DNA of 64,000 bases from Bacteroidia bacterium. GTDB taxonomy: Bacteria > Bacteroidota > Bacteroidia > J057. Positions 1-10,407 of the stretch are shown here, in pieces. How positions within the stretch are numbered: the stretch's first letter is position 1; every line of letters starts with the position of its first letter. The stretch covers positions 89,443 through 153,442 of the forward strand of contig JAUIGE010000016.1 in assembly GCA_030430205.1 (NCBI GenBank), read 5' to 3'. A program made the translations under genes and the position numbers. A model generated the notes under the pieces. It worked only from the letters and a program-made list of their open reading frames with translations. It was not told the origin of the DNA and did no database searches.

Positions 1-1148
1 TACACATTCATCCCATATTTATCAGCCAATAGGGGAGTGGTATCATTCAATTTTTGATAGGCTTGCTGAAAGGATTTTTGCACAAAAAAGAGGCAGGCTT
101 CAAAATAATGCAGATTGGCGGCAATGGTTTTAGATGCCTCAAATTGTGGATGCTTCTGCGCCTGTAGAATCAATTCAGCAGCTTTCTCAAAATTTTTGGC
201 ATAATACTCTACCAGAAAACTTAACTCAAGCCCCCGCAGGTAATTGAGTTCGTCTTTTTGGTGCATGTTGCGCATTTCCTGCGCAGACTTGCGCGAGGCG
301 TCCAAATGCCCCAGCATAAGGCTCACCTGTGCAAGTTGGGAGTAGGCAATGGCCACCCGTTGGGGAGTATATTGGGAAGGCGTATGCTGAATCAGATCAA
401 GGTATTTTTGACAAAACTCATAAGCCGGACCGGCTTGTTCGGTTACCTGGTAAAAATAAATTTCACTGAGGAAGTAGACATATTTTGCCGAAGGATGATC
501 GGTAATCGTAACTATCTCGCCTATGCGGTCCACATTCAGGCGGACTTCTTCCAGGGCCGTAGGGTCCAATGTGCGGCTGTTTAACAAATTTTTGATAGAA
601 TAATGTAAAATCTGTGCCTCTGCCACCAGGCTGCGGACTTGATTCAAATGCAAAAGCATTTCGGTCTTTTTTTCGAAATCTTTTACAGAACTTTTGATAT
701 TCTGAAAGCGGTAAAGCAAGAGTTCTGCCTGAAAGCGCTCTTCCTCAAGGTCATACTTTTTGGCACTGGAAATCACTTGTAGCAGGAGATTCTTGCCATT
801 TTGATATGCCCCCCTTCCGATCAGGATGACACTCTGCAAAAGCTTTTTGCGGGATTGCAAAAGGGTGTTGACGGCCTCGGATTCGTAGCCAGTCAGACTT
901 TTGTCTTCTAGCAGTATATTCTCCATCATTCGCTTGAGGCGGGATTTGCTCACCCGAAAGGTATTGTCGGGATCCTTATCATATAGTTTTTGAGAATAAA
1001 AACTTTCCTCCTCCTCATCGTACCGTGTAACCAAATCAAAGAGGGTCCCTACCTTTTCGAAGGTAAAGGCAGTATGGGTTATCTGGTGCTTAATCTTTCT
1101 CTTTTCTTGATTCCTAAGCTTTCTATAGACATCATAAATCAACTTCAT
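1..1148 (-). CDS. Helical-repeat hypothetical protein, partial (3' end outside window)
   Basis: The minus strand is open from an ATG at 1148 to the left edge without a stop, giving about 382 residues that begin MKLIYDVYRKLRNQEK. The product is almost entirely predicted alpha-helix with no signal peptide, and segments such as VAIAYSQLAQVSLMLGHLDASRKS look like TPR-type helical hairpins. It resembles in style, but is not obviously homologous to, the helical protein at 27964-29421. No catalytic motif is visible. Such cytosolic helical-repeat proteins are common and uncharacterised in Bacteroidota. It is divergently transcribed from the TonB receptor at 1388, sharing a 239-bp AT-rich intergenic region. 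The function is unknown; that it is a real gene is well supported by the long open frame and good codon use. Confidence 0.8.
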   Translation of the reverse strand, partial: MKLIYDVYRKLRNQEKRKIKHQITHTAFTFEKVGTLFDLVTRYDEEEESFYSQKLYDKDPDNTFRVSKSRLKRMMENILLEDKSLTGYESEAVNTLLQSRKKLLQSVILIGRGAYQNGKNLLLQVISSAKKYDLEEERFQAELLLYRFQNIKSSVKDFEKKTEMLLHLNQVRSLVAEAQILHYSIKNLLNSRTLDPTALEEVRLNVDRIGEIVTITDHPSAKYVYFLSEIYFYQVTEQAGPAYEFCQKYLDLIQHTPSQYTPQRVAIAYSQLAQVSLMLGHLDASRKSAQEMRNMHQKDELNYLRGLELSFLVEYYAKNFEKAAELILQAQKHPQFEASKTIAANLHYFEACLFFVQKSFQQAYQKLNDTTPLLADKYGMNV

Positions 1149-1387
1149 ATTCAAAATGAATAAAAATGTGGAGATGAAAGCTCAATATCTTTAAAAAAAT
1201 GTGTAATCCAATGATAATTTTTGGGGTGTTTATGAGCTAAAGTCTGAATACCTTTGAAATTGATAAAAAAGCCTTTTGCGTTTTAGGCGTTTTTAACCCT
1301 TTTTTGGAATTATGTAAAGGGAAGTGCTATTTTTATCAATTGAACTTAATTTTTTTTCGCGCAAAAATTCTTTAGCCTATACAACAT

Positions 1388-4300
1388 ATGTTACACCGAA
1401 TTTTTAGTTTGTTTATTCTCTCTCTCCTGGCAACCTCTTCTGTATGGGGTCAGGACGGGAAAATTTCCGGTAAAATCACTGATGAGGCCGGAGATCCGCT
1501 AGCTTTTGCAACTGTAGTTGTCTATGATGGAGATAACTTTGTCAACGGAGGAAGATCCGATGATGAAGGGAACTACTCCATTAACCCTATAGAAGCGGGT
1601 ACTTACGCTGTAGTGGCTAAGTACCTGACAGGCGAGCGAAGAATCGAAAATGTCCGGGTTAACCCTGGACAGACGCGATTTCTGGACATCTCTTTCAAAG
1701 ATGATGAGTTGGCAGCAACCACCAAAGAGGTTGTGATCACAACCTTTACCATTCCGGTCTTTGAAAAAGACGCCCCTTCAGGCCAGACCATTGGCGGGGA
1801 TGAGGTGAAGAACATAGGTACACGAAGTACCTATTCGCTTGCCGCTATCACCCCGGGTGTTTATCAGTCTGATGAAGGATCATCCACGATTCAGATTCGG
1901 GGTGCCCGATCCAATGCCACAGTCTATTATATAGATGGGCAAAAAATCCGGGGTAGTTCCAACCTGCCGCAGGCTGCGATTGCGAGCATGCAGGTGATCA
2001 CAGGCGGTACGCCTGCTGAGTTTGGGGACTTCACAGGAGGGGTGGTATCTATTATCACAGCTAAACCCGCCTCTAAATTTACAGGAAGTGGCGAGATCGT
2101 TACCAGTGAATACCTGGATCAGTTTGGCACCAACCTGGCCGCTCTTAGCTTTACGGGTCCTTTGCTGACCCGTAAGAAAGATTTTGGCGGAGATATCGTC
2201 AAGGTTCCCGTTTTGGGCTATTTCATCGCCGGAGAGCTTGAGTATAACAGGGACAGAAGTCCGGCTATTTCTTCTATCGGCCTCTCTCGCCTGAAGCCGG
2301 AAATCCTGGCTGATTTGGAGCAAAATCCTTTGGAATTGACTTCCTCCGGAAACACTTTCATCAGCCGTGGCAATTTCATCACCAATGATGATTTGGAGCA
2401 ATTTACTTTCAAAGACAACCTTGAGCAACGCGTCAAAGTACTGGCTCGTGTTGACTTTCAACCAACAGACAATATACTGTTGAAGCTGGGAGGTAACCTG
2501 GAGCTTAGTAACCAGGATGTTTGGAGCAGAGGAAATATGCTTTTTTCTCCTAATGGCAACTCTAACTTTCGCTCAAACCTTTATCGTGGCTGGGCGCGTT
2601 TCCAGCAGAGTTTCAAGGGAGATGACAATTCTCTGTTGAAAAACCTGTTTTACCAGATACAGGGTGACTACTCCCTCTATCAGCGTATCCAGCAGCATGA
2701 GGATTTCCTCAATAACTATTTCGATTATGGGTATGTAGGCAAATTTACCTATGACAGGGTTCCTTTTTATGTGTACAATTCCAATCCACTGGACGAAGTT
2801 TCTTCCAGTCCTTATTGGCAGACAGCCGGTTATGGTTTTACCAACCTGCAGTTTGATCCTTCTGAGACACGTAACCCTATCCTGGCAAACTACAATACCC
2901 AGATTTTCAACCATGTTGAAAATATAGGCCTTCCCAATCCATTTCCTACTTTGCTGGCTCCAGATCCTGTCATCAACAACCTGCAAAGCCTGCAAAACCT
3001 TGCCTTTGTGCAAGGAATCAGAAACGGAAGCGGCGCTCCTGGCATTTATGGTATGTTCAGTGGTATTGGAAACCAGATGGGTTCCTTCCAGCAGTTTGAC
3101 TTCTCCCAGTTTCGTCTGACAGGTCAGGCTACAGCGGAGATCAAAGGCCATAACATCAAAGCGGGTTTTGAATTTGAGCAGCGTACCGAGCGCAACTTCA
3201 CCATAGGGGCTCGTTCTTTATGGCCATTTATGCGTCAGTACGCTAACTTCCACTTTGCTAACAGCCTGGAAGATGATCCTTCTACCTATGAGTATGTATT
3301 CAGTGAAGATGGCATCTTCCAGGATACAGTGATGATTCCTAACCTTTACAATGGTGAAGAGCAAACCACTTTTGACAAAAACCTGCGTGCTAAACTAGGG
3401 CTGCCAATGGATGGAACAGACTATATCAATATTGATGAGTACTCTCCTGATTTTTATTCACTGGATATGTTTAGTGCAGATGAGTTGCTCAATGATGGAA
3501 ATGGTATCATTACCTATTATGGTTACACCTATCTGGGTGAGAAAATGGAAGATCGGGTAGATGCAGGTCAGTTTTTCGACGACCCTATCAATCGCCCGAT
3601 GAATGCTTACCAGCCTACTTATCTCTCAGGATTTATCCAGGATAAGTTTGAGTTTGAAGATATCCTCTTCAACCTGGGATTGCGTGTTGACCGTTTTGAT
3701 GCAAACCAGCCGATCCTGAAGGATCCTTACTCTTTGCATCCTACTTTTAGTGCCGGAGAGACAGCCAACCTGCTGGGGATCAGCCTGCCCAATGGCGCCA
3801 GCAATGATTGGGTAGCTTATGTGGATGATGCTTCCAGCCCCAGCAATATCATTGGGTATCGCGATGGCGAAATCTGGTATGACGCAAATGGCGCACCTAC
3901 CACTTCCAACAATATTGCTACTTCTTCTGGTGGTCGCCCCAAGCCACACACCCGTGACGATAAGGTCTCTTTGGAGTCTTTTAAAGATTATGAGCCACAG
4001 ACAGTATTTATGCCACGTGTATCTTTCTCTTTCCCGATTTCTGATGTAGCGCTTTTCTTTGCACACTATGATGTGCTTGCTCAGCGCCCGGGACAGAGCC
4101 TGGCATTTTTGCCTTCCTCTTTGGCTGGACAGATTTCTCAGTACGCGTTTTTGGAAAACAACCCAACTGTAGGCGTGGGTAACCCCGCTTTGCGTCCAGA
4201 GATCACGATCGACTATGAGGTGGGATTCCGCCAGCGTATCGGTGACCGGATGGCACTTTCTGTGCAGGCATTCTACCGCGAATTCAAAGACATGATTCGT

Positions 4301-5107
4301 TTCCGAAGATTTCAGAATGCATATCCATTTACCTATGATACCAATGATAACCTGGACTACGCTACCGTCAAAGGTCTTACCATGAGCTATGACATGCGCC
4401 GTACTGGCAACCTGCAACTTCGTGCTTCTTATACATTGCAATATGCAAATACCACCGGTGTTACCGGTAATGCTTCACGTAACCTGAGTAACCAACTCGA
4501 AGGTTCAAGCACCTTGCGTGTGCCCTTCCCATCCAGTATTGACCAGCGCCATAGAGTTGTAGGCGTAATTGACTACCGCTATGGAGGGTCCAATATGGGA
4601 CCAAGTTTTTCTTTGGGAGGAAAGGAAATCCACCTATTCAAAGATGCAGGAGCTAACCTGACCATGAACTTAGGCTCAGGTACACCCTATTCTCAGAGCT
4701 TGTTTTCTGTACCTACTGCTGTAGGGGGTACTCCTATCGTAGAGAACCTGCAAGGAACACTCAATGGCAAGCGCTTGCCAGCGACATTCCGTGGAGACTT
4801 ACGCATTGACAAAGGCTTTAACTTTGGCGGCAAAGAAAGCGACGACGGCAGCAAAAGCCGTATGTATGGAGTTAACTTTTACCTGCTGGTCCTCAATTTG
4901 TTCAATACCCAAAATGTATTAAGTGTCTATCGTTATACAGGCTTGCCTGATGATGATGGCTACCTTGCAAGTGATGTTGGACAGCAATACGTTTCCTTTC
5001 AGGTTAGTCCTCAGTCGTTTCTTGATCTGTACAATATCTCAGTGAATGATCCTTTCAACATTTCACGCCCTCGTACATTGCGCCTTGGACTTAACTTTAA
5101 TTTTTAA
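1388..5107 (+). CDS. TonB-dependent outer-membrane receptor with carboxypeptidase-regulatory-like domain
   Basis: This 1239-residue protein has a clear signal peptide (hydrophobic residues 3-20, cleavage after VWGQ). Residues 25-115 form a carboxypeptidase-regulatory-like beta-sandwich (GKISGKITDEAGDPLAFATVVV). A TonB plug follows at about 120-225, with the typical segments IQIRGARSNATVYYIDG and TPAEFGDFTGGVVSIITA. The rest is a very large beta-barrel ending in an aromatic strand (TLRLGLNFNF). Such receptors import large substrates across the outer membrane using TonB energy. No substrate can be assigned, and no SusD partner follows. Instead the next two genes encode a T9SS cargo protein and a PorV/PorQ-like barrel, which suggests a surface-protein export or assembly role rather than glycan uptake. 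The gap to the next gene is only 23 bp, so the genes are probably co-transcribed. Confidence 0.9.
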   Translation: MLHRIFSLFILSLLATSSVWGQDGKISGKITDEAGDPLAFATVVVYDGDNFVNGGRSDDEGNYSINPIEAGTYAVVAKYLTGERRIENVRVNPGQTRFLDISFKDDELAATTKEVVITTFTIPVFEKDAPSGQTIGGDEVKNIGTRSTYSLAAITPGVYQSDEGSSTIQIRGARSNATVYYIDGQKIRGSSNLPQAAIASMQVITGGTPAEFGDFTGGVVSIITAKPASKFTGSGEIVTSEYLDQFGTNLAALSFTGPLLTRKKDFGGDIVKVPVLGYFIAGELEYNRDRSPAISSIGLSRLKPEILADLEQNPLELTSSGNTFISRGNFITNDDLEQFTFKDNLEQRVKVLARVDFQPTDNILLKLGGNLELSNQDVWSRGNMLFSPNGNSNFRSNLYRGWARFQQSFKGDDNSLLKNLFYQIQGDYSLYQRIQQHEDFLNNYFDYGYVGKFTYDRVPFYVYNSNPLDEVSSSPYWQTAGYGFTNLQFDPSETRNPILANYNTQIFNHVENIGLPNPFPTLLAPDPVINNLQSLQNLAFVQGIRNGSGAPGIYGMFSGIGNQMGSFQQFDFSQFRLTGQATAEIKGHNIKAGFEFEQRTERNFTIGARSLWPFMRQYANFHFANSLEDDPSTYEYVFSEDGIFQDTVMIPNLYNGEEQTTFDKNLRAKLGLPMDGTDYINIDEYSPDFYSLDMFSADELLNDGNGIITYYGYTYLGEKMEDRVDAGQFFDDPINRPMNAYQPTYLSGFIQDKFEFEDILFNLGLRVDRFDANQPILKDPYSLHPTFSAGETANLLGISLPNGASNDWVAYVDDASSPSNIIGYRDGEIWYDANGAPTTSNNIATSSGGRPKPHTRDDKVSLESFKDYEPQTVFMPRVSFSFPISDVALFFAHYDVLAQRPGQSLAFLPSSLAGQISQYAFLENNPTVGVGNPALRPEITIDYEVGFRQRIGDRMALSVQAFYREFKDMIRFRRFQNAYPFTYDTNDNLDYATVKGLTMSYDMRRTGNLQLRASYTLQYANTTGVTGNASRNLSNQLEGSSTLRVPFPSSIDQRHRVVGVIDYRYGGSNMGPSFSLGGKEIHLFKDAGANLTMNLGSGTPYSQSLFSVPTAVGGTPIVENLQGTLNGKRLPATFRGDLRIDKGFNFGGKESDDGSKSRMYGVNFYLLVLNLFNTQNVLSVYRYTGLPDDDGYLASDVGQQYVSFQVSPQSFLDLYNISVNDPFNISRPRTLRLGLNFNF

Positions 5108-5130
5108 TTTTTCGAAAAACAGATTACAAA

Positions 5131-8100
5131 ATGAAAACCAGTAATATCAGCAAGGTAGTTTTGACCCTGTTTTTGGTAGCTACAACACTGGGAATGTGGG
5201 CTCGGGAACCTGTGGGGGTTAAGAAAAAAACCACTTCAGGCTTGCGTACAGCGGCTCCTTGTTTGCCGCCTACAGCCAGCGCTCAGTTGGATATCAACAA
5301 CATCCGGACCCTCCTGCATAATGGAGGTGACTATTGGTGGGACCTGGTAGGTGACCCCCGCTATGAAGTACCCAAGGGTAGTGGTAAGCACTCCCTCTTT
5401 GCAGGCTCTCTGTGGATTGGTGGCATCGACAAAACAGGTCAGTTGAGGGTTGCTTCTCAAACTTACCGCCAGTCAGGCTATGACTTTTGGCCTGGTCCCC
5501 TTACCGAGGGAGATGCTTTTACAGAAGAAGAAACCTGTAAACGTTTTGATAAGATGTACAAGATCAACAAAACGGAAATAGACGAATTCCGTGCAGATTT
5601 TGCGGAAGATGGAGTAGTTGATCTGGCCCAATATCCTAATGTAGAAAGCTGGCCTACCGGCACCAAAGGACTCACCAATGCCAATGGTGAAGTTGTGCAG
5701 GCCACACTTCCCAATGGAGAGGTATTATACCTTGCCCCATGGGTTGAAGTCGGAGGAGATGAATTTACCTACGAACCAGAAGAAGGGGACTATCCGGATG
5801 TAGATGGTGACCAGGCTATCTGGTGGGTAATAAATGACAAAGGAGATATCCATACAGAGACTGGCGGAGAGCCTATTGGTGTTGAAATACACATGATGGC
5901 TTTTGCCTTTACGACCTCCAATGCTGTCAACAACATGACATTTTACAATCAGGTAGCTATCAACCGTTCCAACCTGACCCTGACGGATGCTTATATCGGT
6001 CAATGGGTTGACCCGGACGTTGGTTTTTTCCGTGATGACTATGTCGGTTGTGATACTGTCCTGGGATTGGGTATCTGTTACAATGGAGACAGTGATGACG
6101 AAGGCGCTACAGGCTATGGCCTCAATCCTCCCGCTGTAGGCGTTGACTTCTTCCAGGGACCTTTGGCAGACTCAGATGATGGTGTTGATAATGACAAAGA
6201 TGGTATGGTGGATGAGGAAGGTGAAACCATCATCATGTCAAAGTTTGTGTATTATAATAACGACTTCTCTCTGACAGGAAACCCCACAGTAGCAACTCAC
6301 TACTATGGCTACCTGACAGGATTTTGGAAAGACGGTACAGGTATCGTCGATAACTACCGTGATGGACAAGGAACGGGTAATGGCTACGCTCCCTCGGATG
6401 CAGGTACTCCATCCAACTTTATGTTTTCCGGAAACGCATGTGAAGGAAAAGGTTGGACAGAGAAAAATGCCGGAAACCCACCCGCTGACCGCCGATTTAT
6501 TCAGTCTGCGGGTCCATTTACCCTACAGCCTGGTGCTGTAAACCAGATTGTAACAGGTGTGGTATGGGCAAGGGGATTTTTCCAAAGTGAAATTGGTTCT
6601 GTATGTGAAATTCTGAAAGCTGACCGGGTAGCTCAGGCACTGTTCGATAGCGGATTTACTTTGCTTGACGGACCTGATGCACCAGAAATCAGCGTTTCTG
6701 AGCTGGACCGTGAGCTTGTTATCAGTTGGGGCTATGGCGAGGCTTCGCGCTCAGTACGTAACAACTACAATGAAAGCTACATACAGGCTGACCCCGTATT
6801 GAAAGCGAATGGCGTAGAAGATTCAACTTTTGAATTCCAGGGGTACGTGGTTTATCAATTGTCCGACCAAACTGTAAGTGCAAGTGAGCTCAATGATCCT
6901 GACCGTGCACGTGTTGTAACCCAGTGTGATATTCAGGACGGTGTAGGTACTATTGTCAACCGTTTTGAGCAAATTGTAGAAGGCCGTTCTCAGCCTTTGA
7001 CCATAGAAGAAGTGATGGTGCAGGGTGCAGACAATGGTATTTTCAACTCTATCAGAGTCACTGAAGACTTATTCTCTTCGGGTGATGATAAGCGTTTGAA
7101 AAACTATACGACCTACTACTATACTGTCATTGCCTATGCTTATAATGATACAGCATCTGATGGAAGGTTTTATGTGCCTGGAAACCGCTTTTTCACAGTA
7201 ATTCCATCCTTGCCGCATAAAACAGATTTTGAAAATAAAGGAATGGTGCTCAACTCTGCCTATGGACAGGAGATTCCTGTGACCATGGTTGGAGGAGTAG
7301 GAAATGGTGGCAGATTTGTTGAATTGGATTCTCTCGCTGAAGAAGAAATCCTGGAAGCACCTTATAAGGTAGATGACATTACCTATAAGTCTGGTTCCGG
7401 CCCCATCATCGTGAAAGTAGTTGACCCCAAATTGGTAAAAGGAAGTTATTACCAGGTGAAGGTCGTAAGTCGTAAATTTTATGAAGCGAAAGTAATCGGG
7501 AGCAATGTTTGCGGTCCTGTGATAGATTCTACGTTTGTGGAATGGGAGTTATATGAGAGCGACAATGAGAATGGCCCATTTGGTGGTGACCCTCTATACG
7601 TCTCCACTTTTATTGAGCGTACTCAACAACGCCAAAATAGCCAGGGGGTATGTGTCTCCAATAAATTGGCAGCCCGTCCTACTCCTTTGGTAGGAACAGA
7701 ACGCCTCATTGAAAATCACGGTATTTCTATTGCCGTGAAAAATGTTGTGGCTGCGGGTGATACATTAGACTTTCAGTCTGGTGTGATCGGAGGCAGAATG
7801 ACTTTCGATGATATCAGTTCTCCCTGGTTAAGTGGCTTGCCTGATAATGATGAATTTGCAGCAGGTGTCTGGAACTGGATGTACGATGGTGCATCTGAGT
7901 CCGATGGAGCCTCAGGCCCGCCTCGTGCCTTCAAGCGATTCAAAATATATGATCGCGAAAAAGATTTTACCTCTATGGTAAACGGCTGGGGGCCTTTCTG
8001 TCTGGCACGTCCATTTAATAACAATGACATTGCCGGAGGGCAAATCGGACCGGGTGTACAAATCGGTCAGAGTAGCTCTATTCCTTACCCCAATGCATTC

Positions 8101-9141
8101 ATGAATGCAAGTCGCTTTTTGGCTCTTAATGAGTTGCCAGATGTGGATATCGTCTTTACAAATGACCGTGATAAGTGGTCCAGGTGTATGGTCGTAGAAA
8201 CCAGCCCTAACTCAGGATTAGGTACAGGTGCATGGCCACTTTCTGGAAAATGGGCCAATAATGTGGACAAAGATGGAAACGGCTCCAGCAAAGACTCTAC
8301 CAACCATGGTTTTAGCTGGTTCCCCGGTTATGCGATCAATGTAAATACTGGAGAGCGCCTGAATATCTTCTTTGGAGAAAGCACCTGGGATATCCAAAAC
8401 AGAGGCAATGATATGATCTTCAATCCTACTTCTGACTTCGGTCGTAACCTGGATGCCGCTGGCGGAAGACATTATGTCTATGTTACTAATCAGAAGTATG
8501 ATGAGTTTGCCTATCTGAAAGATACACTTACCAACGTTACTGCTATACCTAGTTCCACTAACCAAAGTGTAGGTTTGGGTAGATTCCCAGGGGAGAAAAA
8601 CCTGGCATCGGTTTACCAGTATGTCGCATGGGTAGGTGTACCGATGGCAAGGAGTGGATATGATTACATCAACCATCCTGATTTGATTCCTTCTGAAACA
8701 CGGATTTCTCTAAGGGTAAAACAACCGTTTGGCTCCCGTAAAGGGCAAGGTGATGTGCCTACTTTCAATTTTAATACAGATGCATTTGCAGCTGCTAAGC
8801 AAGAAATAGAAGTGGCTAAAACTGCTTTGGATAACATCCTTGCAGTACCGAATCCTTATTATGGGTATTCAGATTATGAATCTGGACAGCTTTCCAACGT
8901 AGTGAAGTTTACCAACCTGCCACAGAGGTGTAAAATCAGTGTCTACACCATCAATGGTCAATTGGTACAGACTTTTAACAAAGACTCTGATTCTCCAGAG
9001 CAGCGCTGGGATTTGAAAAACCTGGGAGGAATCCCGGTAGCCAGTGGTGCATACATCGTTCATATCGATGGATACGATCTGGGTGAAAAAGTGGTGAAGG
9101 TGTTTGTCGTTATGCGCCAAACGGATTTGAATTCATTCTAA
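5131..9141 (+). CDS. Large secreted protein with C-terminal T9SS-type sorting domain
   Basis: This 1336-residue protein begins with a signal peptide (MKTSNISKVVLTLFLVATT, then GMWA). The last about 90 residues (from ILAVPNPYYGYS) have the PNP start, the VYTINGQLV strand and the SGAYIVHI core of the T9SS type A / FlgD-like sorting domain. Around residue 350 an Asp-rich stretch (DGVDNDKDGMVDEEGE) looks like a calcium-binding EF-hand-like or thrombospondin-3-like loop. Several Tyr/Trp-rich beta segments (fibronectin-like, near 530-700) suggest repeated beta-sandwich domains. The likely location is the cell surface or extracellular. It is sandwiched between a TonB receptor and a PorV/PorQ-like barrel, a common Bacteroidota triplet of unknown role. 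The specific function is not recognised. Confidence 0.82.
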   Translation: MKTSNISKVVLTLFLVATTLGMWAREPVGVKKKTTSGLRTAAPCLPPTASAQLDINNIRTLLHNGGDYWWDLVGDPRYEVPKGSGKHSLFAGSLWIGGIDKTGQLRVASQTYRQSGYDFWPGPLTEGDAFTEEETCKRFDKMYKINKTEIDEFRADFAEDGVVDLAQYPNVESWPTGTKGLTNANGEVVQATLPNGEVLYLAPWVEVGGDEFTYEPEEGDYPDVDGDQAIWWVINDKGDIHTETGGEPIGVEIHMMAFAFTTSNAVNNMTFYNQVAINRSNLTLTDAYIGQWVDPDVGFFRDDYVGCDTVLGLGICYNGDSDDEGATGYGLNPPAVGVDFFQGPLADSDDGVDNDKDGMVDEEGETIIMSKFVYYNNDFSLTGNPTVATHYYGYLTGFWKDGTGIVDNYRDGQGTGNGYAPSDAGTPSNFMFSGNACEGKGWTEKNAGNPPADRRFIQSAGPFTLQPGAVNQIVTGVVWARGFFQSEIGSVCEILKADRVAQALFDSGFTLLDGPDAPEISVSELDRELVISWGYGEASRSVRNNYNESYIQADPVLKANGVEDSTFEFQGYVVYQLSDQTVSASELNDPDRARVVTQCDIQDGVGTIVNRFEQIVEGRSQPLTIEEVMVQGADNGIFNSIRVTEDLFSSGDDKRLKNYTTYYYTVIAYAYNDTASDGRFYVPGNRFFTVIPSLPHKTDFENKGMVLNSAYGQEIPVTMVGGVGNGGRFVELDSLAEEEILEAPYKVDDITYKSGSGPIIVKVVDPKLVKGSYYQVKVVSRKFYEAKVIGSNVCGPVIDSTFVEWELYESDNENGPFGGDPLYVSTFIERTQQRQNSQGVCVSNKLAARPTPLVGTERLIENHGISIAVKNVVAAGDTLDFQSGVIGGRMTFDDISSPWLSGLPDNDEFAAGVWNWMYDGASESDGASGPPRAFKRFKIYDREKDFTSMVNGWGPFCLARPFNNNDIAGGQIGPGVQIGQSSSIPYPNAFMNASRFLALNELPDVDIVFTNDRDKWSRCMVVETSPNSGLGTGAWPLSGKWANNVDKDGNGSSKDSTNHGFSWFPGYAINVNTGERLNIFFGESTWDIQNRGNDMIFNPTSDFGRNLDAAGGRHYVYVTNQKYDEFAYLKDTLTNVTAIPSSTNQSVGLGRFPGEKNLASVYQYVAWVGVPMARSGYDYINHPDLIPSETRISLRVKQPFGSRKGQGDVPTFNFNTDAFAAAKQEIEVAKTALDNILAVPNPYYGYSDYESGQLSNVVKFTNLPQRCKISVYTINGQLVQTFNKDSDSPEQRWDLKNLGGIPVASGAYIVHIDGYDLGEKVVKVFVVMRQTDLNSF

Positions 9142-9150
9142 TAGAAATAT

Positions 9151-9192
9151 GTGTGGAGGATCCAATCCCGGATTCTCCACACTTTAATTTTT
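9151..9192 (+). terminator. Rho-independent-like hairpin after the T9SS cargo gene
   Basis: GTGTGGAGGATCC pairs with GGATTCTCCACAC (one mismatch) and is followed by a T-rich tract. It lies between the stop at 9141 and the PorV-like start at 9202, so it may attenuate rather than end transcription. Confidence 0.6.
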
Positions 9193-9201
9193 TGGTTTAT
9201 C

Positions 9202-10266
9202 ATGAAGAAACTTTTCCTTTTTATAGCTATTTGCCTGGTTAGTATTTTTACCGTCCATGCACAGCCGGAAGGAGTAGGCCAGACAGGTGGCATGCAGCTC
9301 CTTTTTAATACATGGGGCCAGAGTTCAGGCTTTATGGGGATTAATGTGGCTAATTCCACCGGCATTGAAAGTTCTGCCATCAACCCAGCTGGCCTCGGAG
9401 CTGCTAATGGGACAGAGTTGGTCTTTGCTCAAACCCAATGGCTTATCGGATCAGGCATCCGTGGAAACAGCTTTGGCTTTTCCCAGACCCTGGGTAGCGG
9501 TTCTGTTTTGGGTCTATGTGTCAACTCTTTGAGTATGGGAGACTTTGTCCGTACAACGGTCAATAATCCAGACGGGACACTCGGTACTTTCAGTCCTACG
9601 ATGCTCAATATTGGCGCCTCTTATTCCAAGAAGTTTACCGACCATATCTATGTCGGTACTACTATACGGATGGTCAGCGAATCTACTCCTGAAGTAAGAA
9701 CTTCGGGCGTTTCTTTTGATGCAGGAATCCAGTATCGTTCTGGGGTTAAGGACAAAATGAAATTGGGCATTTCCCTTCGAAATGTAGGACCTACCCTCAA
9801 GTATGGTGGCGATGGCCTTGCCTTCCGTGTGTTGCTCAGATCTCGTAATTCTTTTGACAGTGGAGTAGAAATCCCTACTGCCGAGTTTGAGTTGCCCGTG
9901 GTGCTTACCATGGGCGGTTCCTATGACTTTCTCATTGGAGAAAGTAATACCATTTCTCTTTTGGGAACGTACTTTTCCAATTCTTTTTATTGGAACCAGG
10001 GTGGATTGGGTATTCAGTACAAATACAAAGATTATTTTATGGTGAGAGGCGCTTACCTCCTTGAGCAGGCAGATCTTGACGGAAGCCTTTCATTTGATGC
10101 ACATACAGGACTAGCTGTAGGTGCTACCATCCAGGCGCCTTTTAAGGCTGGAATGAAAAATGATGAAGGTGGTGATGCTTTTAGTATATTTGCCCTTGAT
10201 ATTTCCTATCGCACCACAAATCCTTTTGGCGGAACCCTTACCATAGGTGCCCGTATAGATTTGTAA
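9202..10266 (+). CDS. PorV/PorQ family outer-membrane beta-barrel protein
   Basis: The start at 9202 (MKKLFLFIAICLVSIF) gives a proper signal peptide ending at VHAQ; a longer in-frame start at 9151 would bury it and overlaps a terminator hairpin. The mature 354-residue protein has the PorV/PorQ/UPF0164 signature of a FadL-like barrel: GMQLLFNTWGQSSGFMG early on, AINPAGLG, then alternating amphipathic strands to the C-terminal TIGARIDL. PorV members shuttle T9SS cargo to the surface attachment complex, and PorQ-like relatives do similar work, so pairing with the T9SS cargo gene just upstream is functionally coherent. Subfamily assignment (PorV versus PorQ versus a general member) cannot be decided by eye. 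Confidence 0.82.
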   Translation: MKKLFLFIAICLVSIFTVHAQPEGVGQTGGMQLLFNTWGQSSGFMGINVANSTGIESSAINPAGLGAANGTELVFAQTQWLIGSGIRGNSFGFSQTLGSGSVLGLCVNSLSMGDFVRTTVNNPDGTLGTFSPTMLNIGASYSKKFTDHIYVGTTIRMVSESTPEVRTSGVSFDAGIQYRSGVKDKMKLGISLRNVGPTLKYGGDGLAFRVLLRSRNSFDSGVEIPTAEFELPVVLTMGGSYDFLIGESNTISLLGTYFSNSFYWNQGGLGIQYKYKDYFMVRGAYLLEQADLDGSLSFDAHTGLAVGATIQAPFKAGMKNDEGGDAFSIFALDISYRTTNPFGGTLTIGARIDL

Positions 10267-10299
10267 TTCGAGAGAAAATCATTTAAATTGATAACATAG

Positions 10300-10336
10300 A
10301 GTTGGGTTGGTCTTGACCAACCCAACTTATTTATTA
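10300..10336 (+). terminator. Strong hairpin terminator after the PorV-like gene
   Basis: A perfect 13-bp stem (AGTTGGGTTGGTC / GACCAACCCAACT) with a two-base loop is followed by TTATTTATT. It ends the TonB receptor cluster before greA. Confidence 0.8.
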
Positions 10337-10407
10337 AGCTTATTGGCGTTCCGAAAGGGATTCCAATACGTTTTTTTTTACTGTTTTTTAACCTAAGAAG
10401 ACTTATT

